Assembly (NCBI RefSeq): GCF_009711135.1
Contig: NZ_WMIC01000001.1
Location: 434,001-498,000 of the forward strand
DNA: 64,000 nt
Source: Flavobacterium sp. LC2016-01
Lineage (GTDB): Bacteria; Bacteroidota; Bacteroidia; Flavobacteriales; Flavobacteriaceae
Reading direction: 5' to 3'
Of this stretch, positions 7,104-16,339 are shown piece after piece. The position numbers and the translations under genes were made by a program. How positions within the stretch are numbered: position 1 is the first letter of the stretch; every line of letters starts with the position of its first letter. Below the pieces are notes generated by a model. It saw only the letters and a program-made list of their open reading frames with translations, made no database searches and had not been told where the DNA came from.

Positions 7104-8354
7104 TTATTTTGTAACAAGTTGATTTTGATTTAAAATTCCGTACACAGAACCTTTAAGTTCAGTTCCTAAAAAAGCAGAATTTTTAGATTTTGAAAGAATA
7201 TTTTCTTTCGTAAAAGTCGATTTTCCTTCTGGAGTAAAGAATGTGAAATTGGCTTTTGCACCTTCTTCTATTGTATTATTTTCCAAACCAAAAACAGCTC
7301 GTCCAGAAGTTAATTTTGCAACTACAGTTTCTAATGGTAAAACCGTTAATAAAGCTCCAAAAGCACTTTCTAAACCAATAGTTCCATTTTTAGCGGTATC
7401 AAATTCCATTTTTTTGAATTCAATATCAATTGGGTTGTGGTCTGAAGTAATGGTATCAATCGTTCCGTCAGCGATTCCGTTTAGTAAAGCTTGTCTGTCA
7501 ACTTCTGTGCGTAACGGCGGTGTTACTTTAAAACGTGTGTCAAATCCGTCCAGTTTTTCATCGGTTAAAACCAAATGATGAACAGAAACACTTGTCGTTA
7601 CGTTTAAACCTTTTGCTTTAGCTTCTCTAATCAATTGAACCGATTTTGCCGTAGAAATGGTCGGAATATGAAGTTTTCCGCCAGTATATTCTAATAAAAA
7701 TAAGTTTCTTGAAATCTGTAGTTCTTCAGCTAAATTCGGAATTCCTTTTAAGCCTAATCTTGTAGAGACAATACCTTCGTTGACAACTCCATTTCCTTTG
7801 ATATTTGGATCTTGCGAATAAGCAATTACTAATCCATCAAAATCCTGAACATATTGTAATGCGATTTTAAGCAAATTAGCATTCTCGATACTTTTGTTAT
7901 AATCTCCAAAAGCGATTGCTCCGGAATTTTTCATATCATAAAGTTCTGCCATATCTTTTCCTTCGCTGGCTTTTGTTAAAGCTCCAATTGGAAAAATTTC
8001 CGTTGCAAAACCATTTGCCTTATTTTTTACAAAATTTACCTGAGACTGATTGTCAATAATCGGGAAGGAGTTTGGCTGTAAAGCAATCGCAGTAAAACCG
8101 CTTTTTGCTGCAACATTTAATCCGTTTGCAATGGTTTCTCTGTCTTCGTAACCTGGTTCTCCAAGCGAAACACTGCTGTCAAACCATCCTTGAGAAACAT
8201 GAAGATTGTCGAATCTTACTACTTCGGCATCGTCATTTGGAAGTGAAACGCCTATTTTTTCAATTAAACCATCTGCAATTAAAAGATCAACGGTCTGATT
8301 ATGAAACGGACTTTTTGAGTCGATAATTTTGGCGCTTTTGATGATTATTTTCAT
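7104..8354 (-). CDS. Dihydroorotase-like protein, probably catalytically inactive
   Basis: An amidohydrolase-superfamily protein with the length (416 aa) and overall pattern of class I dihydroorotase: SVHHLVLTDEKLDGF, VTPPLRTEVDRQALLNGIADGTIDTITSDHNP and GTIGLESAFGALL are all recognisable. The metal site is degraded. The usual D-x-H-x-H-x-R is D59-S-S-V-S63-L-G65, the H-x-E-D is Y-S-Q-D (179-182), and the HIAHVST motif is HIPTIST (Thr232). Asp151 and Asp305 remain. The sequence suggests a non-catalytic partner, as known for the pDHO that supports aspartate transcarbamoylase in some bacteria. A real PyrC should exist elsewhere in the genome. Downstream of the BatA-like gene. Confidence 0.85.
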   Translation of the reverse strand: MKIIIKSAKIIDSKSPFHNQTVDLLIADGLIEKIGVSLPNDDAEVVRFDNLHVSQGWFDSSVSLGEPGYEDRETIANGLNVAAKSGFTAIALQPNSFPIIDNQSQVNFVKNKANGFATEIFPIGALTKASEGKDMAELYDMKNSGAIAFGDYNKSIENANLLKIALQYVQDFDGLVIAYSQDPNIKGNGVVNEGIVSTRLGLKGIPNLAEELQISRNLFLLEYTGGKLHIPTISTAKSVQLIREAKAKGLNVTTSVSVHHLVLTDEKLDGFDTRFKVTPPLRTEVDRQALLNGIADGTIDTITSDHNPIDIEFKKMEFDTAKNGTIGLESAFGALLTVLPLETVVAKLTSGRAVFGLENNTIEEGAKANFTFFTPEGKSTFTKENILSKSKNSAFLGTELKGSVYGILNQNQLVTK

Positions 8355-8422
8355 ATGTAGATATTTTATTGTCGTAAAATAATTTTTGTAAAAAGTACAA
8401 CGCCTTTAAATTGTCGTTGAAT

Positions 8423-10351
8423 CTATTTTACAAATTTGATGATCGCCATTTCTAATGCTAAAAATAACAGTGCAAAGATAACAAACCATTTCCAAATTTG
8501 GCTGTCAGTTCGTTCAGTTTGTAGCGTATTAAATATAGTCGAAATAGTATCTGCAGTTTTAAAGTCAGAAACTGCGTTTGTGTTTACCTGACTCAAATCG
8601 CTTTCGGTTCTTTTGTAATTAAAACTTAAATTTTCAACCCATTCTTTTTTGTCAAAAATGCTGTAATTTCCAGCTTTTTCAGGGAAATCATTGAATGTTA
8701 ATTTGACTTTATTATTCAAACTTTGCTGAATCGGAATAAAAGAATCTTCAGTTCCTTTTACTTCTAAAATTGCATCTTTTGTCAATAAAACATCCACAAA
8801 ATAAGGCTGATTGTTTCCAATTGTTAAGGCATTTACTCCGGTTTTTTGATTATTCTGTGCCATTTTATAAAACAATGGAACGATTAATGGAGATTGCTGA
8901 AAATTTGAATTGGCCGAATTTATTGGTGCCGAGAATACTGTAATTCCGGCAGTCGGGTTTTGAATTGCAGTTACAAATGCACTCTGATCTTCATAAGATA
9001 AAACGGCCGGATATGGACTCGAAATCGCAAATGAACTGCTTGTTTTTGGATATTGGAAATTCGTGATTTTATTCTCAAAAACGCCAGAAAACAAAGGGTG
9101 ATCAAAATTGATTTTCGTAATTAATTTACTTTCAGTTTTCAGATTATTAAATTGAATTTTTCCAAAATTCCCTAAAAAGGAATTTAAATTTGAAATTGAA
9201 CTTTTTTCAGAAGGAATGACAACTATATTGCCGCCTTTAGAAACAAACGCTTTTAAAGTCGTCTGTAAAGCCTGCGGAATTTCAACTAATTCGTTCAGGA
9301 TTATTGTGTTTTGTTTTTCTAAACTATTGTAGTCTAAAGAACTAATGGAATAATTATTATAATTGAATTCGGCAGAAGTATAAATTCTCGATAAGAAATT
9401 ACTTTTTTCAGGTTCGCCAATGCTGATTACGTTTGTTTTTTTGTTTTTAGAAATACTGAAAAACAATTTGTTATCATAAGTCAATCCATTGTCTTCTATA
9501 GAAACATAGCCATGGAAAGCTTCTTTTGGAATCGTAAAGTTGATTTTCTTTTTCTTCGAATCAAAATTGATAATCGTTTTGGCAATCAGTTTGTTTTGAT
9601 TGTATAAAGCTGTCGAAATTGGTTTGAAATCTTCGCCATAAGCAGATAAATCGATACTTATTTCGTAGAAATTCTCCAAAGTCTGATTGATGTAAACGCT
9701 GTCAATTGAAACGTTATTTTTCTGTTCAGCTTCTGAAAGAATAAAATAGGGCTTTTCATCAGAATCAATAGTTGTAATATCGTTTTCTTTTAAGCCGACA
9801 GCATCAGAAATAATAATGATGTCTTTTTTATATGCCGATTTATGTGCTTTTACTTTTGCTATAATGGACGAAAGTTCAAATGGCGTTGCACTGTAGTTTA
9901 GATTCTGTAAAGAACTTTTAACCGATTTAATATCAGTGTTCCAATAATTTTCGGTGTTCGTTAATAAGGAAAATTGAGCAGTTTCAGGCGTATTTTCTAA
10001 TAGTTCCTGAACGGCGCGTTTTAGTAATTCACCTTTTTTGCCTTTTGCCTGCATACTAAACGAATTGTCTAGAATAATATACATTTCGTTTGAAGCATTT
10101 TTACTGTCTTTGGCTTCAAAAAAAGGCTGTGCAAAAGCGATAATTATGCAAGTAAGCAGTAATAATCGAGTGGCAAGCAATAATCGTTTTTTGATTTTAG
10201 AACTTTTTCGGGTCTGAATTGCAAGCTCTTTTAAGAAACGGACATTGGTAAAATAAGAAGTTTTAAATCGTCGTAATTGAAATAAATGAACCAAAATTGG
10301 AACAATCAATAAAAACAGAAAGTATAGAATTTCGGGATGTTTAAAATGCAT
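8423..10351 (-). CDS. BatA-domain membrane protein with degenerate VWA region
   Basis: The N-terminus (HPEILYFLFLLIVPILVHLFQLRRF, then a second helix at about 57-76) is the BatA/TIGR02226 membrane domain found in Bacteroidota aerotolerance-type operons. Next comes a VWA-like fold with a MIDAS-type DNSFSMQ at 95-101. A long periplasm-facing region with beta-sandwich character and glutamine amidotransferase-like segments follows, and a C-terminal helix (about 621-640) closes the protein. Domain order and the 642-aa length fit the large BatA-like proteins of Flavobacteria. It heads the run that includes the dihydroorotase-like gene 68 bp downstream. Confidence 0.88.
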   Translation of the reverse strand: MHFKHPEILYFLFLLIVPILVHLFQLRRFKTSYFTNVRFLKELAIQTRKSSKIKKRLLLATRLLLLTCIIIAFAQPFFEAKDSKNASNEMYIILDNSFSMQAKGKKGELLKRAVQELLENTPETAQFSLLTNTENYWNTDIKSVKSSLQNLNYSATPFELSSIIAKVKAHKSAYKKDIIIISDAVGLKENDITTIDSDEKPYFILSEAEQKNNVSIDSVYINQTLENFYEISIDLSAYGEDFKPISTALYNQNKLIAKTIINFDSKKKKINFTIPKEAFHGYVSIEDNGLTYDNKLFFSISKNKKTNVISIGEPEKSNFLSRIYTSAEFNYNNYSISSLDYNSLEKQNTIILNELVEIPQALQTTLKAFVSKGGNIVVIPSEKSSISNLNSFLGNFGKIQFNNLKTESKLITKINFDHPLFSGVFENKITNFQYPKTSSSFAISSPYPAVLSYEDQSAFVTAIQNPTAGITVFSAPINSANSNFQQSPLIVPLFYKMAQNNQKTGVNALTIGNNQPYFVDVLLTKDAILEVKGTEDSFIPIQQSLNNKVKLTFNDFPEKAGNYSIFDKKEWVENLSFNYKRTESDLSQVNTNAVSDFKTADTISTIFNTLQTERTDSQIWKWFVIFALLFLALEMAIIKFVK

Positions 10352-10413
10352 TCTGGCTTCGATTTACTTCACTACATTTTGTAGATGCTGGTCAAAAATA
10401 CAAATTTTTAGTC

Positions 10414-10515
10414 AAACCATATAAGTAATATTAAGTTAAACCATATAAGTTATATAAGAGATTATAAGCAAGCGTTATTACGTTTAAATTAAATGAACTT
10501 ATATAACTTATATGG
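10414..10515. repeat. AAACCATATAAGT inverted-repeat family, copy 1
   Basis: AAACCATATAAGTAATA (10414-10430) is followed by a second AAACCATATAAGTTATATAAG (from 10438) and the complement CTTATATAACTTATATGG (10498-10515). The same element occurs at 36553-36642. Confidence 0.85.
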
Positions 10516-10611
10516 TGAAATAGATCAAAAAAATGTAACTTTTCTGGTTTCATTTGTAATGATGAAAAAGATATTATTGCGTATTTTAGCGTATTCAAAA
10601 AATAATAGAAT

Positions 10612-11721
10612 ATGAAAAAATTGTATGTGATCTTATTTTCAGCTTTGGCAGTGACAACGGCTGAAGCTCAAGATAAATTCAATTTGTTAGTAGGAACTTA
10701 TACTAATAAATGCCAAAGCAACGGAATTTACGTATATGAATTTAATGCAAATTCTGGGGAATTTAAATTGAAAAATTCTTCTGAAAATGTAATCAGCCCA
10801 AGTTATTTGTCGGTTTCGGCGAACAATAAATTTATATATGCTGTAAATGAAAACGGAACTCAAAGTGCTGTAAGTGCATTTGGATATGATTCAGTTTCTG
10901 GAAAACTTAAATTTTTAAACACAAATGATGCTTTAGGAGCAGATCCCTGTCATTTGATTAATGATGATAAAAATGTAATTGTTGCTAATTATTCTGGAGG
11001 AAGTATTGTTGTTTTTAAGAAAAATACAGACGGAAGCATCTCAACTGTACAGCAATTAATTCAGCACGAAGGAAAAGGTCCTAATGTGGCGCGTCAGGAA
11101 AAAGCGCATGTGCACCAAGTTGTTTTTTCACCAGACAGAAAATTTGTTTTGTCTAATGATTTAGGTCTCGATAAAATATTTATCTACAAATATAATCCTG
11201 ACGCTAAAAATGAGATTTTAACTTTAAAAGGAAGTATTGACGTAAAAGCAGGAAGCGGGCCAAGACATTTGACTTTCAGCAAAGACGGTAAATTTGTTTA
11301 TTTAGTTCAGGAACTTGATGGCACGTTGACAACTTTAAGTTATGATAAAACCGGAAATTTGAAAATAGTTGCTGAAACAAGTATTCTTCCTAAAGGATTT
11401 ACGGGTGGAACTGGCGCCGCAGCAATTAAAATTTCGCCTGACGGAAACTTTTTGTATTTAACAGACCGTGTAGATGCCAATGCAATTTCGGTATATAAAA
11501 TTTTGAAAAACGGAAGTTTAGAATTGGTAGAACAGCAAAGCACATTAGGAAAAGGTCCGAGAGATTTCGCTATTGATCCATCTGGAAATTACCTTTTAGT
11601 GGGACATCAATATACAAATGATATTATCATTTTTAAAAGAGATAAAACTACCGGAAAGCTTACAGATACTGGAAAACGAATTGAGTTATGCTCGCCAGTT
11701 GGATTAGTTTTTACGAAATAA
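10612..11721 (+). CDS. Secreted lactonase-fold beta-propeller protein (6-phosphogluconolactonase-like)
   Basis: A 369-aa seven-bladed propeller of the YbhE/Pgl-like lactonase family (PF10282). Family hallmarks visible include LLVGTYT near the start, SPSYLSVSANNKFIYAVNE, GADPCHL, GSGPRHLTFSKDGKFVYLVQEL and GKGPRDFAIDPSGNYLLVGHQ. An N-terminal signal peptide (MKKLYVILFSALAVTTAEAQ) exports it, so a periplasmic or surface sugar-lactone role is more likely than a place in the cytoplasmic pentose-phosphate pathway. Its substrate is unproven. The next gene starts 4 bp downstream. Confidence 0.9.
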   Translation: MKKLYVILFSALAVTTAEAQDKFNLLVGTYTNKCQSNGIYVYEFNANSGEFKLKNSSENVISPSYLSVSANNKFIYAVNENGTQSAVSAFGYDSVSGKLKFLNTNDALGADPCHLINDDKNVIVANYSGGSIVVFKKNTDGSISTVQQLIQHEGKGPNVARQEKAHVHQVVFSPDRKFVLSNDLGLDKIFIYKYNPDAKNEILTLKGSIDVKAGSGPRHLTFSKDGKFVYLVQELDGTLTTLSYDKTGNLKIVAETSILPKGFTGGTGAAAIKISPDGNFLYLTDRVDANAISVYKILKNGSLELVEQQSTLGKGPRDFAIDPSGNYLLVGHQYTNDIIIFKRDKTTGKLTDTGKRIELCSPVGLVFTK

Positions 11722-11725
11722 TTAA

Positions 11726-12229
11726 ATGGATACTTTAGAAAAGACCATCTCAAGATTAGGTTTGCTTTTGATAATTATCGCGGTTGTTTTCATTTTTACA
11801 GATGTCAAGCTCTTAGTTACTTATTGGGAAAAATTGTCATCTTACGATTCCTATAAAATGGTTGGAAGTGGAGTTCCACAGAAATATTTTTTACTTTTTG
11901 ATACCTTTCGTTGGTTATTATTGTTAATTGGAGGAATTGGTTTTGTGCGTAAAAATGTACTTGGCTGGATATTCCCTCAGGCTTTTGTACTCTTAACTTT
12001 TTGTGGTTTGACTGCTAGTCTAGTTACTCAATTCTGTCATTATGAAGTAATAACATGGATTTTTCTTAGGCCAGTAATCATAATTTCGAGTATGATGATT
12101 TTTGTATTTAATGTTTTAAATTTAAATATAATGAAGGAATACTTAAGTTTTGATAAATACCAGAAGATTTGGCTTTGGTCAAGTGTTTTTATTTTAAATG
12201 CAATTGGCCTTTTAATTTTTGCAGCATAA
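11726..12229 (+). CDS. Multi-pass membrane protein of unknown function (167 aa)
   Basis: Four hydrophobic segments (about residues 9-27, 58-76, 80-95 plus 105-128, and 147-165) suggest an integral inner-membrane protein. No family recognised. It begins 4 bp after the lactonase-fold gene and ends at a bidirectional terminator, so the two probably form an operon. Confidence 0.75.
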   Translation: MDTLEKTISRLGLLLIIIAVVFIFTDVKLLVTYWEKLSSYDSYKMVGSGVPQKYFLLFDTFRWLLLLIGGIGFVRKNVLGWIFPQAFVLLTFCGLTASLVTQFCHYEVITWIFLRPVIIISSMMIFVFNVLNLNIMKEYLSFDKYQKIWLWSSVFILNAIGLLIFAA

Positions 12230-12230
12230 A

Positions 12231-12270
12231 AAAAATCCAAATTCCTGATAAACTTGGAATTTGGATTTTT
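12231..12270. terminator. Bidirectional intrinsic terminator
   Basis: Arms AAAAATCCAAATTCC (12231-12245) and GGAATTTGGATTTTT (12256-12270) with A and T tracts on both sides lie between convergent genes. Confidence 0.9.
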
Positions 12271-12280
12271 TTTTTGAATT

Positions 12281-13639
12281 TTATTTGTCCTTGTCTTTTC
12301 TCTTTTTGTCTCTCGTTTTCAACATGTTTCTATTAACAGAACCATGAGTTTTCTTTTTGGTTTTAGAAGGCCCACCTAAGTTGACTTTTTTGTTCTTTTT
12401 AGATTTTTCATGAAAAGCACCTTCACCATCAAGTTTTACTTTTTTCATTAAAAACTTAATCGGCTGTCTGTCTTTTTCAGGCTCGATTAATTTAGTTGAA
12501 ATTTCGACTTCTTCTGGAAAAGTGGTTGTTTCAAGTTCTTGATTCATTAAAACCTCCACTTCAACTTTAAATTCTTCTTCACGAGGCGTTATAAAACTAA
12601 TTGCAGTTCCGGTTGCATCAGCACGACCAGTACGACCAATCCTGTGCATGTATAATTCAGGTTCTTCTGGAAGCTCAAAGTTGATTACGTGCGTGATGTC
12701 AGAAATATCCAAACCTCTCGCCATAATATCTGTAGTGATCAAGCCACGAAGATTTCCTGCTTGAAATTCGGCCATAGTACTCAAACGGTAGTTTTGAGAC
12801 TTATTGGAGTGAATAACGCCAAATTGTCCCTCAAAATGCTCTTCAATACGTGTATGAAGCATGTCTGAAATCTTTTTATTGTTTACGAAAACCAAAACAC
12901 GATCCATGTTTTCGGTTGTTTCCAATAAATGTTTCAGCAAATTTACTTTAGTATTAAAATTGGGAACATTGTATGTAATCTGAGTAATTTTTTCAAGAGG
13001 TGTTCCCGAAGCTGCAAGTGTAACTTCTTCAGGAAAATCAAAATAATCGTTCAAGATTTCATCAACTTCGTCAGTCATAGTTGCCGAGAACAAAATATTT
13101 TGACGTTTTGTTTTCATCATTGCCAAAAGTGAAGTCAGCTGCGGTCTGAAACCTAAATTCAGCATTTCGTCAAATTCGTCGATTACTAATTTCTGTGTTT
13201 CATCAAAACGAACAACAGCGTCAAGAGCTAAATCCATTGTTCGGCCGGGAGTTCCAACTAAAATATCAATTCCTTCGTAAACGGCTTTTTTCTGTGTATT
13301 AATATTTACGCCTCCATAAATTCCTAAAGTTTTAACCGACATATATTTAGTCAGTTTTTCAACTTCTTCGACAACCTGAACTACTAATTCACGAGTTGGT
13401 ACCAAAACAACAATTTTTGGTGTATTGGTATTTGTAAATTTGTAAAGCTTTAAAAGAGGAAGTAAATAAGCAAATGTTTTACCGGTTCCGGTTTGCGCAA
13501 TTCCCATCATATCACGTCCAGACATGATTACAGAGAAAGATTTTTCCTGAATTGGAGTAGGCGTAACAAAGCCTAATTCGTCAACAGCTTTTTGTAATGA
13601 TTTTGGGAGATTGAATTTTTCGAAAGTGCTCATTTGCAT
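12281..13639 (-). CDS. DEAD-box RNA helicase (motif II is DEFD)
   Basis: ATP-dependent RNA helicase, cytoplasmic, probably in ribosome assembly or RNA decay. Visible motifs: F-x6-L with the Q-motif TPTPIQ (26-31), AQTGTGKT (48-55), PTRELV (81-86), GG, TPGR, motif II IDEFDEML where the usual Ala is Phe (DEFD 154-157), SAT (185-187), and HRIGRTGR in domain 2. The C-terminal 60 residues are Lys-rich (KKNKKVNLGG...KTKKKTHGS), a typical RNA-binding tail. Two ATGs, at 13639 and 13633, are possible starts. It is transcribed alone. Confidence 0.93.
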   Translation of the reverse strand: MQMSTFEKFNLPKSLQKAVDELGFVTPTPIQEKSFSVIMSGRDMMGIAQTGTGKTFAYLLPLLKLYKFTNTNTPKIVVLVPTRELVVQVVEEVEKLTKYMSVKTLGIYGGVNINTQKKAVYEGIDILVGTPGRTMDLALDAVVRFDETQKLVIDEFDEMLNLGFRPQLTSLLAMMKTKRQNILFSATMTDEVDEILNDYFDFPEEVTLAASGTPLEKITQITYNVPNFNTKVNLLKHLLETTENMDRVLVFVNNKKISDMLHTRIEEHFEGQFGVIHSNKSQNYRLSTMAEFQAGNLRGLITTDIMARGLDISDITHVINFELPEEPELYMHRIGRTGRADATGTAISFITPREEEFKVEVEVLMNQELETTTFPEEVEISTKLIEPEKDRQPIKFLMKKVKLDGEGAFHEKSKKNKKVNLGGPSKTKKKTHGSVNRNMLKTRDKKRKDKDK

Positions 13640-13740
13640 TAAATTTTGTGCAAAGATAGCTATAAATAGCTGAAAAATTGGTATTTCTTAGAAATTACAA
13701 AAACTTAAGCAATTCATATTTCCTAAAATTACAGTTTGAA

Positions 13741-14112
13741 TTACTGCAAAAATCGTTTTATTCGCAATAAAAGCTCGTTTGGATTAAAAGGTTTTGCAAT
13801 AAAATCATCAACGCCTAGTCTAAAAGCTTCTTCGACAGTCTCTTCTTCTTCGCCAAGCGACGAAAGCGCCACCACACGTATCTGCGGGTAATTTTTTTTA
13901 ATGTGATTGATGATTTCCAATCCTGATTTTAATGGAATAATAATGGTAGTAATCACCAAGTCAGGCATAATCATTTGTATTTGCTCAAGTGCGCTGATTC
14001 CGTCTTTAGCGACACTAATTTGATAACCTTCCCGATTTAAAATAAATTTTAGAATTTCGATAGTCATATCATCACTATCGATAATCATAATTTTTTTTTC
14101 ATTGCTGTTCAT
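13741..14112 (-). CDS. Receiver-only response regulator with the phospho-acceptor Asp replaced by Thr
   Basis: A 123-aa protein made of one CheY-like receiver with no output domain. Fold hallmarks are present: IMIIDSDD (8-15), PDLVITT (50-56), PLKSGLEI, and FIAKPF with Lys107. The residue that should be the phosphorylated Asp (in PDLVITD) is Thr56, checked in the DNA (ACT ACC). The second acidic-pocket residue is Ser13 instead of Asp. It should therefore not be phosphorylated in the usual way and is best called a pseudo-receiver, acting by protein contact. It is the last gene of the exopolysaccharide-like operon, 8 bp after the DUF4838 gene. Confidence 0.9.
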   Translation of the reverse strand: MNSNEKKIMIIDSDDMTIEILKFILNREGYQISVAKDGISALEQIQMIMPDLVITTIIIPLKSGLEIINHIKKNYPQIRVVALSSLGEEEETVEEAFRLGVDDFIAKPFNPNELLLRIKRFLQ

Positions 14113-14120
14113 TTTGGCTT

Positions 14121-16334
14121 TTATTTTTTATAAAGTTCGATTTCATCAATCATAACCATTGGCTTTTTATTTTTTCTTTCTCTCCAAGTTGGTAATTCAG
14201 TTTGGTTTTCAACAAGCACTTTAATCTTCGCAAAACTATTAAAGCTTTGATTTTCAAATTCCCAAGATTTCGTTGTAATTTCAAATTCTTCTGTTAAATT
14301 ATCACAAATTTTCTCTTCAATAAGTTTCCATTTTTGATTTACAAAACCATAAATTTTTATTTTTTTTGGAGTAAAAATCCAATGACGCTGATCGTTTAGA
14401 AAATTCAGTTTCAAAACATTAAAATTCAGTTTGTTTGTTTCAATTTCAAATGAAGGATTTGTTCCGTACCATCCAATCCAGTTGATATTAAAATCCTTGT
14501 AACCTCTGTTTCCGTCTACTAAACCATAACCTCCTTTTCCTTTAAAATCTTCAGACGGAGGCGTCAAATAATTGATTTTTAAATCCTCTCCTAAATGAGT
14601 TGTTTTGTTTTTGCAGATTTCAAGCCATTCTTTATAATAATTGTCGGGAGAGAGACCATCTTCGCTTAATTCATAAATTCCCAGATCATTGCAGGATTTA
14701 GTAAATTGTAAAACTCTTTCGGTCAAACCATTTTTTACTTCTTTCTCTCCTTTATTATTTACGACAAACATTCCGTGCTGGTTTTTCCCATAAAATTTAG
14801 ACTGCTCAAAATAGGCATATTCTAAAGCTAGTCTCAGTTTTTGAACTCTGGTTTTTAAAACAGCATCATCGGTTACTGCATCGGCGGCTTTTTCCAGTAA
14901 TTGATCGTATTGATCCATATTTGCTGGCGTCAAGAAAGAATTTCGAGCCTGAACCGGACCCGAATAAATATCTAAATAAGCATTGCTTTTGCTTTGATTT
15001 TCGGTTAAAGCTTTTAAATAATTGCCTATAAATGGCGCAGCTTTTCCGTAAAAACCTCTTAAAAAATCGGCTGTTGTGGTTTGAATATTAATATCGGTAT
15101 CCCATAATAATTTGGCCAAAAGGTATTGTCTTAATTCTGAGAAATCGCCAGGAACATCAGCGTATCCTTGAACAAATAAACCTTTTACTTTATTCTTTTT
15201 AAAGAGCTTATAATTGCTCTGAAAAGGTTCGAAATTTGGAAAAGGTGACATGTAATTCGAAAACTGAACCGTATAATCCCATAAGAATAAATGCGGAGAA
15301 GTACTGCTCCAATTTTCAAGTGTTTTTACAAATGTAGGTTCATTTTGAGCTGTAATTGTTTTTCCTCGGTTTAATTCAATCGGACAGAAAATGGTATAAA
15401 TATTTGGAGAAATTTTTAGATTAACCGGGGGTTTAAAAGTATGTAAATAGGCGAGTGTTGTAATTTTTGTGTTCGGAAAATGCGAAGCGATTTTATTTAA
15501 AAAATAATATAGAGATCCTTGCGGTCCACCGTATTTTTCATTCATTTTTCGGCATTCAGCGCATTCGCAGTAGACAACGTCATCATTTTGGCTTACGGAG
15601 TAAAATTGGGCATTTGGAGTTGTTTCAATGATTTTAGCCATTTTTTTCTGCACCAAATCAACGACAGTATCATTCGTCATACATAACGATTCTCCGTTTC
15701 TTTTTCCTTGATAGAGCGCAAAAAGTTTTGGATTGTTTTTAAAGTATTCTTTTGGCGGAACAAGCACATTAAAAGAATGTCCCCAAATTCCGAAGTCATT
15801 TAAGTGCCAGTCGAGTTTATGCCAGTCTCTAAAAGCCTCGTCATAACAATCAGGAAAAAAAAGTGCTCGATAATCAAATGAAGGCTGGTAACGTTTAAGT
15901 GTATTTTTGGCGAACGTAAATTGATCCACTTTTGGAATATAGGTTTCAGTGGCAGAAAATTTCCTGAATTCCCAAATTTCAAGCAACGTATATACGGCAT
16001 AACGGATTGATCGTGAGTTTTCTGCAATCAGATAAATAGATTTTGAATCACTCTTAATGATAAAATCGTTGGGTTTCAGTTTTTCCTGATCTGAAATTTC
16101 TAAAATTATTTCCGATTGATCAGGATCTCTTTTTTCGCCTGAAATATTATCAAATTCTTTTGCAAAAGCTTTATCGATATATTTTTTTAATATTACAGCT
16201 GCATCACGAGCATCATCTGATTTTGAGAGAATACTGTTTTTATTAGTTATAATAATTTCAGATTGCGACATCATATTAAAATTAAATAGAGAGAAAATGA
16301 GGAGCTGTAAATATATCTGATGCTTTTTTTTCAT
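14121..16334 (-). CDS. Secreted DUF4838 protein, predicted glycan-active
   Basis: A 737-aa exported protein with a signal peptide (about residues 1-23). It begins with a mixed alpha/beta region like the N-terminal domains of GH20/GH67-type glycosidases (residues 25-120). The central DUF4838 barrel (about 170-460) contains FSVSQNDDVVYCECAECR-like and GLFVQGYADVPGDFSELRQY stretches. The C-terminus (about 600-735) is a discoidin/CBM32-like beta-sandwich, ending MVMIDEIELYKK. DUF4838 proteins are thought to be glycoside hydrolases, but this is not proven here. Its position with a processive glycosyltransferase and an outer-membrane barrel suggests it trims or modifies the exported polymer, as PgaB does in poly-GlcNAc systems. 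Confidence 0.88.
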   Translation of the reverse strand: MKKKHQIYLQLLIFSLFNFNMMSQSEIIITNKNSILSKSDDARDAAVILKKYIDKAFAKEFDNISGEKRDPDQSEIILEISDQEKLKPNDFIIKSDSKSIYLIAENSRSIRYAVYTLLEIWEFRKFSATETYIPKVDQFTFAKNTLKRYQPSFDYRALFFPDCYDEAFRDWHKLDWHLNDFGIWGHSFNVLVPPKEYFKNNPKLFALYQGKRNGESLCMTNDTVVDLVQKKMAKIIETTPNAQFYSVSQNDDVVYCECAECRKMNEKYGGPQGSLYYFLNKIASHFPNTKITTLAYLHTFKPPVNLKISPNIYTIFCPIELNRGKTITAQNEPTFVKTLENWSSTSPHLFLWDYTVQFSNYMSPFPNFEPFQSNYKLFKKNKVKGLFVQGYADVPGDFSELRQYLLAKLLWDTDINIQTTTADFLRGFYGKAAPFIGNYLKALTENQSKSNAYLDIYSGPVQARNSFLTPANMDQYDQLLEKAADAVTDDAVLKTRVQKLRLALEYAYFEQSKFYGKNQHGMFVVNNKGEKEVKNGLTERVLQFTKSCNDLGIYELSEDGLSPDNYYKEWLEICKNKTTHLGEDLKINYLTPPSEDFKGKGGYGLVDGNRGYKDFNINWIGWYGTNPSFEIETNKLNFNVLKLNFLNDQRHWIFTPKKIKIYGFVNQKWKLIEEKICDNLTEEFEITTKSWEFENQSFNSFAKIKVLVENQTELPTWRERKNKKPMVMIDEIELYKK

Positions 16335-16339
16335 GATTT

